Positions 23,406-34,399 of a stretch of 64,000 nucleotides of DNA are shown one piece after another (the first letter of the stretch is position 1; each line of letters starts with the position of its first letter). Below the pieces are notes generated by a model. That model made no database searches. It was not told where the DNA came from and worked only from the letters and a program-made list of their open reading frames with translations. The translations under genes were made by a program, and so were the position numbers. This stretch comes from Marchantia polymorpha subsp. ruderalis (lineage: Eukaryota > Streptophyta > Marchantiopsida > Marchantiales > Marchantiaceae): NCBI GenBank assembly GCA_037833965.1, contig AP031352.1, positions 13,062,501-13,126,500 of the forward strand, in the 5' to 3' direction.

Positions 23406-26321
23406 CTACACGCCTGCACGGAACCACGCTACACTACACTCCGCGGAACCTGTACTACGTCTCCTGCGCGGCCGACTGCCGCGCACTAACTCCCTACCCT
23501 GCCACTCTTCCGCTCGACTGCGCAGTCCCAACCGCTGCAACGCCGCGGACACCTCCCCCTCGAGGGCGGACATGGTATCCTGTGCCTTCGACAGGAAGGC
23601 CTCGAGCTTCTTCGCTACCTTCCGCCGACTCCTACTGTCGCCTGACAACAACCCGGCTGCGCGCAATTCAAACTCACGCAGTGTGAGTTTCTCCTGCGCC
23701 TTCACTTCCCAGTGGGCGTAGCCCTTGAGACCGTGGGCGACTCGCCTCGCCGTCTCCACCTTCGTGCGATCCGCCTCCTTCCTGCGATCCTCTTCAATTA
23801 TCACTAATTGCGATTCGGCTTCAGCACGTTGCGCTCTCAATTCGCCACACTCTGAATGTAACCTGCGGATTAATTCTTCATCCGCCTGCCGTGCGAGCTG
23901 ACATTGTTCCAACAACCGCGTCTGTCGCACGAGCTCCTCTGACAAAATCCGATTCTGGGCCTGCTCCGAGTTGAGTGCTTCCTTGACCTTCACCTGCTCC
24001 TTGGTGAGCTCGCCCAGTTTCTCATCCTTCATCTTCTCGGAGTGCTTGTAGAATTTCTGATTAAGCTTGTACTGTCCCCACAAGCACTCATGCTTCTCCT
24101 TCAAGTCCCTCAACTCCTGGTCCACTCTAGCTAATAGCTTGCTGGTGTGGACTTTAGTGCGAGTCCGCCTGCGCACTAACTCGATGTAAGATCCCGGCTA
24201 GAGTGGGTCGGCGTATTTATCAACCTTGCGATCCAAGTACCGCAGCAACGGAATCACCTGCTCAGAGAGCGCCGCCGCCGGCGCTCCAACAATTTCCTCC
24301 TCCTCCTCCTCGGTGTCTTCTGCTCCTGACATTTCTTCCGTGGAGCCTCCGTCGTCATCATCCGAGTGGAGAATTTCAGTCGCCATTGATTGTGTCGGCG
24401 ACTGCCCCGAGTGGGGCTGCACGTCCTCGACGTGTGCTGCCTGTGAAGGCACGGCTGCAGCCTCGCTGCTCGTCGCCAAAATGTCTAAGGCGGAAGGCGA
24501 ATGTACCCGAGCGGCATCCCCGTCGCTCGCTGTTTGATTGCCTACCGCATTCTCTCTGTCGCCGTCGTCCGTCGCCGAAGGCGATTGAGCGGGGGGTGGC
24601 TGCGCGGGGTTGGATTGCGCATCGCGCATCGAGATTTCATCCCTCGGACAGTCACTCCGCTCCTCCGTCTGCTGCTCCCTTGATCGGTCCGCGGGGGCTG
24701 TGCCTGGCCCGTGCGCAGGCGCATTTGCCGGCGCCTTGTCCGCCGCAGGCGTAGCGCCGCGGACATCTATCGCCGAAGGCGACATGGCCGGGGGCCGCAC
24801 GCCCGATGTTCCTTGGCCTATAGGCCCTACCGCCGAAGGCGCATCTATCGGCGGACTTCCGGCCGATGGTGCAGCCTCCGCACGCTCTCTGCTCGTATCT
24901 CCTCGGCTCGAAGGCCCTGGCGCCGAAGGCGCAAATTGCGGCGCGTGGTGCGCCGGTGGGTCTGGCCCCGAGGGCCGGTGTCTCGTAGGCGGTTCTTCCG
25001 CCGGCTCCTTCCCCTTCCTGCGTTGGAACGGGGGTGATTCTTGCCTGTGCACAGGCGGCACGTGCGGAGGTGTCCTGTTCACAGGCGACCTGTGCACAGG
25101 TGAGCGCCTGTGCACAGGCGGACTGCTCCCTCCCACGCGTAAGCGTAGATCCACGTCCACTTGTGTTCGCCGGTCCGCGGAGGCTCGTCCGTCCGCGGAG
25201 GTTCGCCTGTGCGCAAACGGAACCTCTGTCCGCATCGCACGTGGTAACTCCGGAGGCCCTTGGCCCGTAGGCGGCCTCTCTCCCGACGAGGTTGCAGCGT
25301 GGCCCGCTGCTCCTGCGGTCGTCCGCGCTTCCTCTCGCCTCTCTGGCGACGCACTTCCTATCTCCGTCGCAATCGTCGCCGTGTCTGCACTGTCAGCTGG
25401 TAACACCAGTCTGCGTGCCTTCTGCTTCGGCCGGCTGTATGGCTCGCACAGCGGCCGCGGTCGAATGGGAGCAGAGGGTTCTTGATGCTGCTCCTCTTCG
25501 GACTCTTCCCTCCATCGCCGCTTCCGCGGCACTCGCGCTGCAGGGGTGTGTCTCCCTTCGTCCCTCCGTCTTGATGGGGTAGAAGTCGGGGACTCCTCTG
25601 CGTCAGTATCGACCTCGTTCTCCCGCACATACTTCCCGGGATGGTCGATGGATAATGGCGGAAAATGTTCAAGCTCCGCCGCTGTCAAACAATTCCGCTG
25701 TCGATAAAAATTGATGAGGAAAGGAGAAAGATGGTTTAGAGTTCCCCCCTTCTCCTCAAACGCGTGCTGTCACATCACCCTGTGCAGGATGCTCGCCCAG
25801 TGAATTGGAGTTCCCTCGATGACGCACTCCACAAAAGAAACCTGCCACAATGTGATGTAGCAGGCGCGGTGCGGCTGCAGTAATTGCATCAGCGCCGCGG
25901 ACAAAGTCCGGCGAAATTGATCTTTGTAATCACGGGTCCTGTACCCATTCTTGGTAGACCTCCCGGTCTTGAACAGCTCCACAAATTGCGCCTCTTCTTG
26001 CTTGGTCACCTTGATGCTCTCACTGTCGAAAAGGAGATGCCCTGGCATGCCAGCACATCTTCCCAACGCCTGCGCCCAATCTTGGACTGTCCACCGATCA
26101 ACATGCGGACGCAATCCGCGCGAGGGTGGTCCCTGTGGCTCTAGCCACTCGCGCACCATATTCGCGCAGATGTAATTCCATCCCCATAGCAAGAAATCGA
26201 GCTTTCTTGCTATTAAGCGCTCTTCGAAAGCGCGCAGCCCGTTCTGCGGCAGGCGAAGTGGCACCATCCGCAATCTGCTCGGTCTCGTCATCGCGTTCCT
26301 GGGGTTCGCTCGCCCGCTCAT
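23406..26321 (-). pseudogene. LTR-K U3 reading frame (about 960 codons), two stops
   Basis: Same protein as the intact copy at 49086-51971. ATG 26321 corresponds to the conserved MSGRAN start. Two nonsense codons break it: TGA after HRVM (near 25770) where the other copies have CGA, and TAG after YADPL (near 24198) where they have CAG. Both are C-to-T changes on the coding strand. All segments of the intact protein can be followed: N-terminal transposon-protein-like part, basic KRRW patch, proline-rich middle with PVHR repeats, acidic run, coiled coil and the GYAHWEV to SAECSVAWF C-terminus. Confidence 0.85.
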
Positions 26322-27823
26322 TCTACTTCCGCACTGCCCGCGCTTCTTTCTCTCTCGGCAAACTCTAATCGCTCTCAATTCCAAATCACGCGCACTCACT
26401 TCTCCCTCAATCAACAAGAAATCTCCTGTGTGACGACGTCGAGAATGGTCCGCAGCCAGTAGATGGATGCGCGCAGCGCGCACAAGAGATTGGAATCGCG
26501 AATTCAAGAATGGGACGCTCTCCGCCGCCCGGTCGAAGGTCATGGTCGGCTCTTGGTCGTGAAGAACGTCTCACTTGATGGCCGCGCCGGCTGTACGCTG
26601 GAACGGTCTTCGCTCTCACGCGCGGCTTCACGCTCCGCCGTCGTCGATTAAACTCTCACGCTCGAATTGGCGGATTTGAACTCCGCGAGCGTGTCACCCT
26701 GTGGACATGGGGGCGTAGCGCCGAAGGCGAGTTTTCCGCCTTGCGCGGTACACTTGTTCGTACCGCCCCTCGGCCAATCTCCTTCTGCCTTGACGCGTGT
26801 GCCCGTATGTCGGACAAAAATTCAACTCCTGCCTGTGCGCAGGCAGGGGCCTCGGCGGATTCTCCGCCGGTGCGGAACTTGAACATCCTCCTGTGCACAG
26901 GCGTTCGCCTGTGCGCAGGCGAATTCCGTCCGCGGCGCTGCGCTGGCGCGGAAGGCGTTGACCGTGGTCAGCCGTCTCCGTCCAGTCTGTCCGTTCCTTG
27001 TCTCTCCGTCGGCGCTTCCGCCGCCGCAACTCCGTCCGTCCAAGAGCGCATCCACCCGTGCCGTCCGCACGGTCCGTACCTGTTGGATTACTCTGGCGGC
27101 TCTTCCGACGTACGCGGCGCTGCGCTGGCGCGGAAGGCGCCGTACACTTTCTACCTCACAAGGCGCATTTCTAGGGCCCAAGGCGGATTTTCCGCCGACG
27201 CCGAAGTGCCTGTGCACAGGTGCGCCTGTGCGTAGGCGGACTTCGCGCCTTCCCTAACCCTACTTCGCCTGTGCACAGGCGAACGCCTTCGTCCGTGCAT
27301 AGGACAAAACTTGAATCCCCCTTCCGCATAGGCGGAATTCGCGCCGGTGGCGAACTCCTTCCGCCGTAGGCGACCGCCTCCGTTTCTTCCAGTAGCGATA
27401 ACTCTCTAAGTCCTCGTCCGTTCCAAGCGTTCTTGGGCTCGTTGGAATCAGCGCGTCAAGCTCTTTCCAACGGGACCCCAACTTGGTCAAGGCGCCCGAG
27501 GGTTTACCTAATTACGGGGGTTTCCCTACAGCCGCGAACGCAACCTCCGAAGGCGAGTTTTGCGCCTTGCGCCGTAGAGATCCTAACTGCGAGCTCGCAG
27601 GGAGGGTGGTGCCTGCCCTTACTGCGGCACCCCAATTCCCAGATTCTACAAGATCCCTCGAGAATCCCCGCGATCTTCCGGATTCACTCTGTTTTGATGT
27701 ACCGAAGGCTATGTACAATGCTGCCAGGGTACAGTTTTCCAAAAATGTTTTAATTTCCTCAAAATTGCCAAAAGTGGGGTACCACAGGTACCCCACTTTT
27801 GGTACCCCACTTTTGGACCAGGA

Positions 27824-28532
27824 GTTGAGGGAATTGAAGGAGAAGCATGCATGCTTGTGGGGTCAGTATAAACTTAATCAGAAATTCTACAAGTACTCCA
27901 AGAAGGTGAGGGATGAGAAACTGGACGAGCTCACCAAGGAGCAGGTGAAGGTCAAGGAAGCACTAATTTCTGAGCAGGCCCAGAATCGGATTTTGTCAGA
28001 GGAGCTCGTGCGACAGACGCGGTTGTTGGAACAATGTCAGCTCGCACGGCAGGCGGATGAGGAATTAATCCGCAGGTTACAGTCAGAGTGTGGCGAATTG
28101 AGAGCGTAACGTGCTGAGGCCGAATCGCAATTAGTGATAATGGAAGAGGATCGCAGGAAGGAGGCAGATCGCACGAAGGTGGAGACGGCGAGGCGTGTCG
28201 CCCACTGTCTCAAGGGCTACGCCCACTGGGAAGTGAAGGCGCAGAAGAAACTCACACTGCGTGAGTTTGAACTGCGCGCAGCCGGGTTGTTGTCAGGCGA
28301 CAGTAGGAGTCGGCGGAAGGTAGCAAAGAAGCTCGATGCTATTCTGTCGAAGGCGCAGGATACCATGTCCGCCCTCGAAGTGGAGGTGTCCGCGGCGTTG
28401 CAACGATTGGGACTGCGCAATCGAGCGGAAGATTGGCAGGGTAGGGAGTTAGTGCGCGGCAGTCCGCCGCGCAGGAGACGTAGTACAGGTTCCGCGGAGT
28501 GTAGTGTAGCGTGGTTCCATGCAGGCGTGTAG
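27824..28532 (+). pseudogene. Fragment of the LTR reading frame (coiled coil and C-terminus)
   Basis: This is the 3' third of the LTR-encoded protein left in E1's truncated 5' LTR. It matches 51258-51971 closely, starting within the coiled coil (ELKEKHACLWGQYKL) and ending SAECSVAWFHAGV. A TAA at about 28107 replaces the CAA found in the other copies. The N-terminal domain is gone, so this copy cannot make the protein. Confidence 0.85.
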
Positions 28533-28568
28533 CGTAGTGCAGTGTAGTGCTACGTAGGACTTAGAAGG

Positions 28569-28597
28569 TATAAAATAGTTCCAGGCGTTTTGCCTGG
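28569..28597 (+). promoter_or_regulatory. E1 5' LTR TATA box and post-TATA hairpin
   Basis: TATAAAA at 28569-28575 is followed by CCAGGC-GTTTT-GCCTGG, a perfect 6-bp stem. As the promoter of the 5' LTR this would start E1 genomic RNA, with the hairpin at or near the RNA 5' end. Confidence 0.7.
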
Positions 28598-29322
28598 GGT
28601 TCTTTCCCATCAGAAGTGCAGATCAGGAACCCATTTCCTTTGCGTGTTTGTGTCCTTGAGTTCTGTCACCACGCACGAGGAGTTACAACTTAGCGTTCCG
28701 CATTTTGTAGCTGAAGGCCTGCGGCCGAATGTTCAGAGCTAGTACATTGGTTAGAGACTTGAGTAGTTCGGATCTGCACCTGCGGGTGACTGCCGATGCT
28801 CAGAGCCAGTGACTAGTTAGATACTTGAACAGTTTCGCCCCTACCCCTTCGAGTGTTTCTTTCTGATTGTACTCCTTGGGATTTTTCCCCAGAATGCCAA
28901 AGTGAAGTTTTGCTACTTCGTGTAAGCCTTGGTTGTAAATTCAGGTTACGCTGCAGCAGGTGCCTTGAGGGTAACTCCTGTAGTATTTCTGGGAATGACA
29001 AGTGCCTGAGAATTCAAACTCTTCAATAGACTGTTGTTGTGTTACTGGAATGTTTCTCAGTGAGTCCTTCAGTGCGGACCTGTGTTCTCTGCGCGTTTTG
29101 TGAGTTGAGAGTGTTGTTCACCGCGTAGGAGTGACTTCGATCCGAAGTAGGCAGTCCAAACCGGGTTTCCTACACTAGCAGCAAGCTAGTGGAAGTGTTG
29201 TAAAAGCCGGAGTTGGGAGTCACTGTCCGCAGCTTTGCCGAGTGTGCTCGCGAGAGACTTTTTCCCCCTGAAATCTTGAGTAGAGGTCCTAACGGATCTC
29301 TGGGTTGTGTTTCTGTAGTTTC

Positions 29323-29357
<35 letters not shown>

Positions 29358-29574
29358 GCTGCACTGTGCGACCTCCGAGTGCGCTCCGAGTGGACACTTG
29401 CAGTATTTCTGGGAGTGACAGTTGCCTGAGAATTCAAACTCCTCAATAGTCTGTTAAAACGTGACACTTTGTACCCTGTGTGTTCCTCTGTCCCTGTGGG
29501 TTCGACCTTTCTACCACTATATTGCAGTTTTAGCCTTTAGTGGGTTATTACATAAGAAGCCGACAACTTCTTTT

Positions 29575-29592
29575 TGGCGCCGCTGCCGGGGA
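29575..29592 (+). promoter_or_regulatory. Primer binding site, tRNA-Asp-like
   Basis: TGGCGCCGCTGCCGGGGA lies 22 nt after the LTR end. It is complementary to the 3' end of plant tRNA-Asp as I remember it (…CCCCGGCAACGGCGCCA), with one mismatch. The same 18 bases occur in element F (34382-34399, minus strand). This fixes the 5' LTR boundary and the plus orientation of E1. Confidence 0.88.
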
Positions 29593-29638
29593 CAGTTGCG
29601 TCAACACCGGGGTTTTTACGAGCAGCCATGCTCAGTGA

Positions 29639-30600
29639 ATGTCGACGGGAGCTAGCGGGAGCAACCTAAGTGCTAGAGCTGTCCGCAGGTTCCGACGAGA
29701 TTCAGAGAAGGCCGTGGAAGAGACACGGCGTCAAAACAAGAAAACACCAAAAAGAGTACCGAAGCCTAGTTCGGCCGACATCCTTGGGGAACCTAACCCC
29801 GGCGACTCGGAACCAAACTTGGTGCTTACAGTTCTACTAGATATTCCTTGCACGGACCCTCCTCGTGATTTAGAAACGACCGCCCGAGAATCGTCGACAG
29901 ACACACCGATGGCGGACGGACAAGCCAATGTGCGGCTACCTCAGCCGATTACTAAACATTCCTACCCAAAGTATAAAGGGAGTGGGGATGACGACGATGC
30001 AGATTCATACATCAAGTTGTTCGAATCGGTGTCTATTGCCAATCGCGAGATCGCAAACGACGACCGACTAAGGATCTTTCCAAGCCTTCTGCGGAAGAAA
30101 GCGAGGAGTTGGTACAATCACGAGAGCATCGATCCGACTGGGTTGACAACATGGGCCCAGCTGAAGGAGAAGTTCCTTCGCCGCTTCCGTGAGCTCGGCT
30201 ACGACAGTCGGGTATTGACAAAGTTACGTAATTTGCAGCGAGAGAAGAAGGAGAGTCTGCGTGACTACACTGAGAGATTTCTGGACCTCCTTGACAGAAT
30301 ACCGAAAACAGGACCAGGGTCCCCTTTCTCGGTACAACAAGCTGTGGATTGGTACGTGACCGGCTTAACTCGGGAGATGGAGACTTTTTGCCGACGCAGC
30401 AAGTGCGACACTATTGAGGATGTGATTGCATCGGCAGAAGCCTTCGAAACTTCCACTCTCAACCGAAGAGGGAGAGAGAGACGGGAGTCAAAGGAGCGAA
30501 AACCGAAGGGAGGGCGAAGACGACGTAGAGGTACAACTCCGTCATCGGAAGAATCGTCTTCGGACGAGAACCGTTCCTCATCCGAAGAAGAGGAAACCTC
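29639..30600 (+). pseudogene. E1 gag, 5' part (Ty3/gypsy capsid)
   Basis: Gag builds the virus-like particle of the retrotransposon. ATG 29639 (MSTGAS) follows the PBS leader; a basic, disordered start of about 100 residues is followed by the retrotransposon gag region (LRKKARSWY, WAQLKEKFLRRF, LQREKKESLRDYTERF, VDWYVTGL). A serine/glutamate-rich linker follows. The frame is cut at 30600 by LTR E2 and resumes in the same phase after the second ACCTC at 45526. Interrupted, it can only give a C-terminally truncated product. The part seen here has no stop or frameshift, so E2 may have arrived recently relative to decay of E1. Confidence 0.9.
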
Positions 30601-32488
30601 TGTAATAACCCACTAAAGGCTAAAACTGCAATATAGTGGTAGAAAGGTCGAACCCACAGGGACAGAGGAACACACAGGGTACAAAGTGTCACGTTTTAAC
30701 AGACTATTGAGGAGTTTGAATTCTCAGGCAACTGTCACTCCCAGAAATACTGCAAGTGTCCACTCGGAGCGCACTCGGAGGTCGCACAGTGCAGCGTAAA
30801 ACACACACACACACACACCTGAAACTACAGAAACACAACCCAGAGATCCGTCAGGACCTCTACTTCAAGATTTCAGGGGGAAAGTCTCTCGCGAGCACAC
30901 TCGGCAAAGCTGCGGGCAGTGACTTCCAACTCCGGCTTTTACAACACTTCCACTAGCTTGCTGCTAGTGTAGGAAACCCGGTTTGGACTGCCTACTTCGG
31001 ATCGAAGTCACTCAGACGCGGTGAACAACACTCTCAACTCACAAAACGCGCAGAGAACACAGGTCCGCACTGAAGGACTCACTGAGAAACATTCCAGTAA
31101 CACAACAACAGTCTATTGAAGAGTTTGAATTCTCAGGCACTTGTCATTCCCAGAAATACTACAGGGGTTACCCTCAAGGCACCTGCTGCAGCGTAACCTG
31201 AATTTACAACCGAGGCTTGCACGAAGTAGCAAAACTTCACTTTGGCATTCAGGGGAAAAATCCCAAGGAGTACAATCAGAAAGAAACACTCGAAGGTGTA
31301 GGGGCGAAACTGTTCAAGTATCTAACTAGTCACTGGCTCTGAGCATCGGCAGTCACCCGCAGGTGCAGATCCGAACTACTCAAGTCTCTAACCGATGTAC
31401 TAGCTCTGAACATTCGGCCGAAGGCCTTCAGCTACAAAATGCGGAACGCTAAGTTGTAACTTGTAATAACCCACCAAAGGCTAAAACTGCAGTATGGTGG
31501 TAAAAAGATCGAACCCACAGGGACAGAGGCAACACACAGAGTAAAAGTGTCACGTTTAACAGACTTTTGGTAGAGTTTGAATTCTAGGCAACTGTCACTC
31601 CCAGAATACTGTAGTGCTCGACTCGGAGGCTCGACTCGGAGGAGGAACTCAACTCGGAGGATGCTCGGAGGATGCACGGTACAGCTTGGTCACTCAACAC
31701 ACACACACACACACCTGAAACTGGCAAAAAGCACAACTCGGAGGTCGGTCAGGACCTCCGCTTCGGATTTCAGGAGGAAAGTGTCTCGCAAGTTCACTCA
31801 GAGGTTCTGCAGGAAGTGCCTCCCACTCCGGCTTTTACTGCCCTTCCGCCAGGAACTAGCGGGGGTACCCGGACTGGACTTCTCACTTCGGAACGAAGCC
31901 TCTACGTACGCCGTGGACGTCACCCTCGACTATCACACAAAACGCAGGGAGTGCAGACCCGACTGAGAACTTTACTGAAAACACGATCCAGTAACACACA
32001 CACAACCTGAATTACAAACCAAGGTTTACACGAAGTAATGAAACTTCACATTGGCATTCAGGGGAAACTTCCCGTAGGAGTACAATCAGGATATGTCACT
32101 CGAAGGAGTAAGGGGGAACTGTTCAAGTCTCTAACTCGCAGCCGGCTCTGAGCATCAGAAATCACCCGCAGGTGCAGATCCGCACTACTCAAGTCTCTAA
32201 CCGGGTGCGAGCTCTGAACATTCAGCCGAAGGCCTTCAACTACAACATACGGTAACTTCGCTATGCTGCAGCTTCTCTACGTGGTGCCAGGACCAAAATG
32301 CACAAACACGCCAAGAAAGTGAGTTCCTGATCTGCACTTCCGAAACTGGAAGAGTCAAAAGGCAAAACGCCTTGAACTACTTTATACCTTCTAAGGTCCT
32401 AACTAACACTACACTACCCGCTAGGGTGCGAGCCGCAACAGATCCTACACCTGAGAAGTCGGCGGCTACCTTCCCCTCTAACTTACAA

Positions 32489-32524
32489 CCTAAATCTAAC
32501 CCTAACCCTAAATCTAAATCCTAA
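32489..32524 (-). repeat. Telomere-like motif inside LTR F (copy 1)
   Basis: Reads CTAAATCTAACCCTAACCC and continues with two more degenerate TAAATC units. It is a degenerate run of the plant telomere unit (CCCTAAA). A second identical patch lies 2960 bp on (35449-35484), and a related one in LTR I (61521-61560, plus strand). Confidence 0.75.
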
Positions 32525-33030
32525 GCCTACTGTACAGAGCCGCCAGCGTCTTTACATCCGAGATCTGAGGCTGAATATTTGCAGGCATGCGTGGCCGACT
32601 GAGATCAACGGCCCCACCAAATTTCAGATCCATCCGACCGTCCATCGCAGAGATATGGACTCCGCAAGATCTCTGAACCGCATCCGGTTTTCCGACTCCG
32701 AGTTTGCCGACTTGAAGTTCGCCGACCTCGAGTTCGCCGACCTCAAGTTCGCCGACTCCGAGTTCTCCGAAGGCGTTGACCGCCGAAGACGCACTTCCGC
32801 ACCTTTGCCTATTTGTAACAGTCACTTCCGACACCCATAACTCACAGATCCTTGATCTGTTTCAAGAGTTCTTGGGCTCGTTGGAACGAGCGCGTCAAGC
32901 TCTTTCTAACGAGACCCTAACTGAGTCAAACCGTTACGAGTTGAAAGAGTTATGCCAGTTTTATCCTTCGCCGAAGGCACACTGTCGAAGGCTTGTTATC
33001 TGTTATCGCCGAAGGCGCCCGCACGATGTT

Positions 33031-33332
33031 TCGCCGACTCCGAGTTCTCTGACCTCAAGTTTTCCGACTTGAAGTTCGCCGACCTCGAGTTCGCCGACCT
33101 CAAGTTTTCCGACCTCGAGTTTGCTGACTTGAAGTTCTTTGACCTCGAGTTCGCCGATCTCAAGTTCTCCGACCTCGAGTTCGCCGACCTCAAGTTTTCC
33201 GACCTCGAGTTTGCTGACTTGAAGTTCTTTGACCTCGAGTTCGCCGATCTCAAGTTCTCCGACCTCGAGTTCGCCGACCTCAAGTTTTCCGACCTCGAGT
33301 TCTCCGACCTCGAGTTTGCCGACTTGAAGTTG
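33031..33332. repeat. 15-bp minisatellite in LTR F (copy 1)
   Basis: About 20 units alternating GACCTCGAGTTCGCC and GACCTCAAGTTCTCC-like words. The 15-bp period keeps frames open on both strands: plus strand gives FADLEF/FSDLKF, minus strand gives LEVGE/LEVGK. Because the period is a multiple of three, these frames are a consequence of the repeat and not evidence for a protein. It occupies the place in U3 where other families have different repeats. Confidence 0.9.
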
Positions 33333-33786
33333 ACCCGAAGACGTCCGTCGCCGAAGGCGAACATCTAGGGCCGAAGGTGGATATTCTGCTGACGACGAAC
33401 TCCTTCCGCCTATCCGTAGGCGTTGTCCTTCGCATCTTCCGACAGTCACAACTCCCTGAGTCCTCATCCGTTCCAGGCTTTCTTGGGCTCGTTAGAACGA
33501 GCGCGTCGAGTTCTTTCCAACAAAACCCTAAGTAACTCAAGGCGTTAAGAATTGAGGAAGTTATGAGTGATCTACCGCCGAAGGTGCTCGAAGCGAGTCC
33601 TGCAGCGTGAACCGCCCGTTCCATTCCAAGTGTTCCACTGTGGCCTAAGCCCAAAACCCCTTGACTGTCCTCGATCCTCTTTTTACTCTGGCTTTGCGTA
33701 CCGATTACTATTTACAGCTGCTACCACGGTACTTACTAATCAAAAATGTTCTAATTCCGACGAAAAACAAAAAGTGGGTTACCACA

Positions 33787-33803
33787 TGCCCCCCTCCTCA
33801 ATT
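33787..33803 (-). promoter_or_regulatory. Polypurine tract of element F
   Basis: Minus strand AATTGAGGAGGGGGGCA directly abuts the LTR start TGTGGTAACCC. The same tract ends E1 (47601-47617) and, slightly changed, G (55077-55062). It primes plus-strand DNA synthesis. Confidence 0.85.
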
Positions 33804-33849
33804 GTGAGCGCCCACGCGAACATTTGGCTTGAGGGTCTGCCATTGGTGA

Positions 33850-34118
33850 TCCTGTCAACGGATTGCTCCTAGGTTGGCCTGACCCAGGAAGAGTTCCTGT
33901 CGGAGGGATTTCCAATAGAACCGTTAGCTCAATGCTTGCAGTAGGTGAACGAGAACACCCTTGGCTCCCAGCAATCGGCGATGGCGATCTTTCTACAGAG
34001 TTCTCACTTTGAGTCTTCTTTGTAGTTCGCCGTTTTTCTTCTACGGCTTCCTTTTTTTTTTTTTTTTTTTTCCGAATCTCGACGGAGCTTACGTGTGGCT
34101 CTCGCACTCAGGTCCCCC
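33850..34118 (-). pseudogene. Element F gag N-terminal remnant
   Basis: The minus-strand frame is homologous to the start of E1 gag: a lysine/arginine run, EAVEEKRR (E1 EAVEET), TVLLEIP (E1 TVLLDIP) and MADPQA (E1 MADGQA). It then runs directly into sequence from the 3' end of pol. The capsid core is missing. A run of about 21 A residues (34051-34071 as T on the plus strand) encodes the lysine tract and may have expanded by slippage. An identical copy lies at 36810-37078. Confidence 0.8.
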
Positions 34119-34381
34119 ACACCATCGCTCGTCGACATTCACCGAGCATTCATCTCAAAAGTTCACTCAGAGGCTCTGCAGGTAGTGACTCCCACTCCGG
34201 CTTTTACAGCCCTTCCGCCAGGAACTAGCGTAGGGAACCCGGACTGGACTTCCCACTTCGGAACGAAGCCTCTTCATACGCCGTGGACGTCACCCTCGAC
34301 TCACACCAAACGTAGGGAGTACAGGCCCGACTGAGGACTTAACTGAGATTGCTGCTCAAGTACTCTGGTGTTGACGCACTG

Positions 34382-34399
34382 TCCCCGGCAGCGGCGCCA
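34382..34399 (-). promoter_or_regulatory. Primer binding site of element F
   Basis: On the minus strand this is TGGCGCCGCTGCCGGGGA, identical to E1's PBS, 22 nt from the LTR end at 34422. It fixes F's minus orientation. The second F copy has lost this site. Confidence 0.88.

Larger units (their letters stand above)
22397..27786 (-). mobile_element. Solo LTR K (5390 bp), minus strand, inside E1's 5' LTR
   Basis: It begins TGTAATAACCCACTAAAGG (22397) and ends GTGGGGTACCACA (27786): a complete E-family LTR in reverse. The exact duplication GGTAC lies at 22392-22396 and 27787-27791. The insertion point is only eight bases inside the E1 LTR. K holds a TATA box (23363-23369), a post-TATA hairpin (23341-23357), an AC microsatellite in U5 (from about 22593), the U3 inverted repeat (27438-27474) and a broken U3 reading frame (26321-23406). 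There is no PBS or pol. Confidence 0.95.
27787..29552 (+). mobile_element. E1 5' LTR, remaining 3' portion
   Basis: After K's target duplication the LTR start resumes (CCCCACTTTTGG), a 14-bp piece TACCCCACTTTTGG is repeated once, and then the sequence jumps to the coiled-coil region (from 27824). The missing part corresponds to about 47640-51257 of the 3' LTR. TATA (28569-28575), the post-TATA hairpin, R and U5 with a GT microsatellite (about 29324-29354) remain. The LTR ends GGGTTATTACA at 29552, just before the PBS. Confidence 0.88.
31462..33786 (-). mobile_element. Element F, LTR copy 1 (2325 bp)
   Basis: Reverse LTR from TGTAATAACCCACC (31462) to GTGGGTTACCACA (33786). It shares terminal bases, R/U5 organisation, TATA (TATAAAG, about 32380-32386) and post-TATA hairpin with the E family, but lacks the long reading frame. 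Instead U3 has a telomere-like patch (32489-32524), two copies of the U3 inverted repeat (32877-32913 and 33488-33524) and a 15-bp minisatellite (33031-33332). The left flank ends in E2 sequence (GTTGTAACT). It is identical, as far as I compared, to the second LTR at 34422-36746. Confidence 0.9.

Noticed and set aside
32489-32524. True interstitial telomere or chromosome end
   Set aside because: Short, degenerate and repeated at the same place in several LTRs, so it is part of the LTR.
32952-33368. Pentapeptide-repeat protein (ADLEF/SDLKF)
   Set aside because: It is the translation of a 15-bp minisatellite that is equally open on the other strand; no start or domain context supports a protein.
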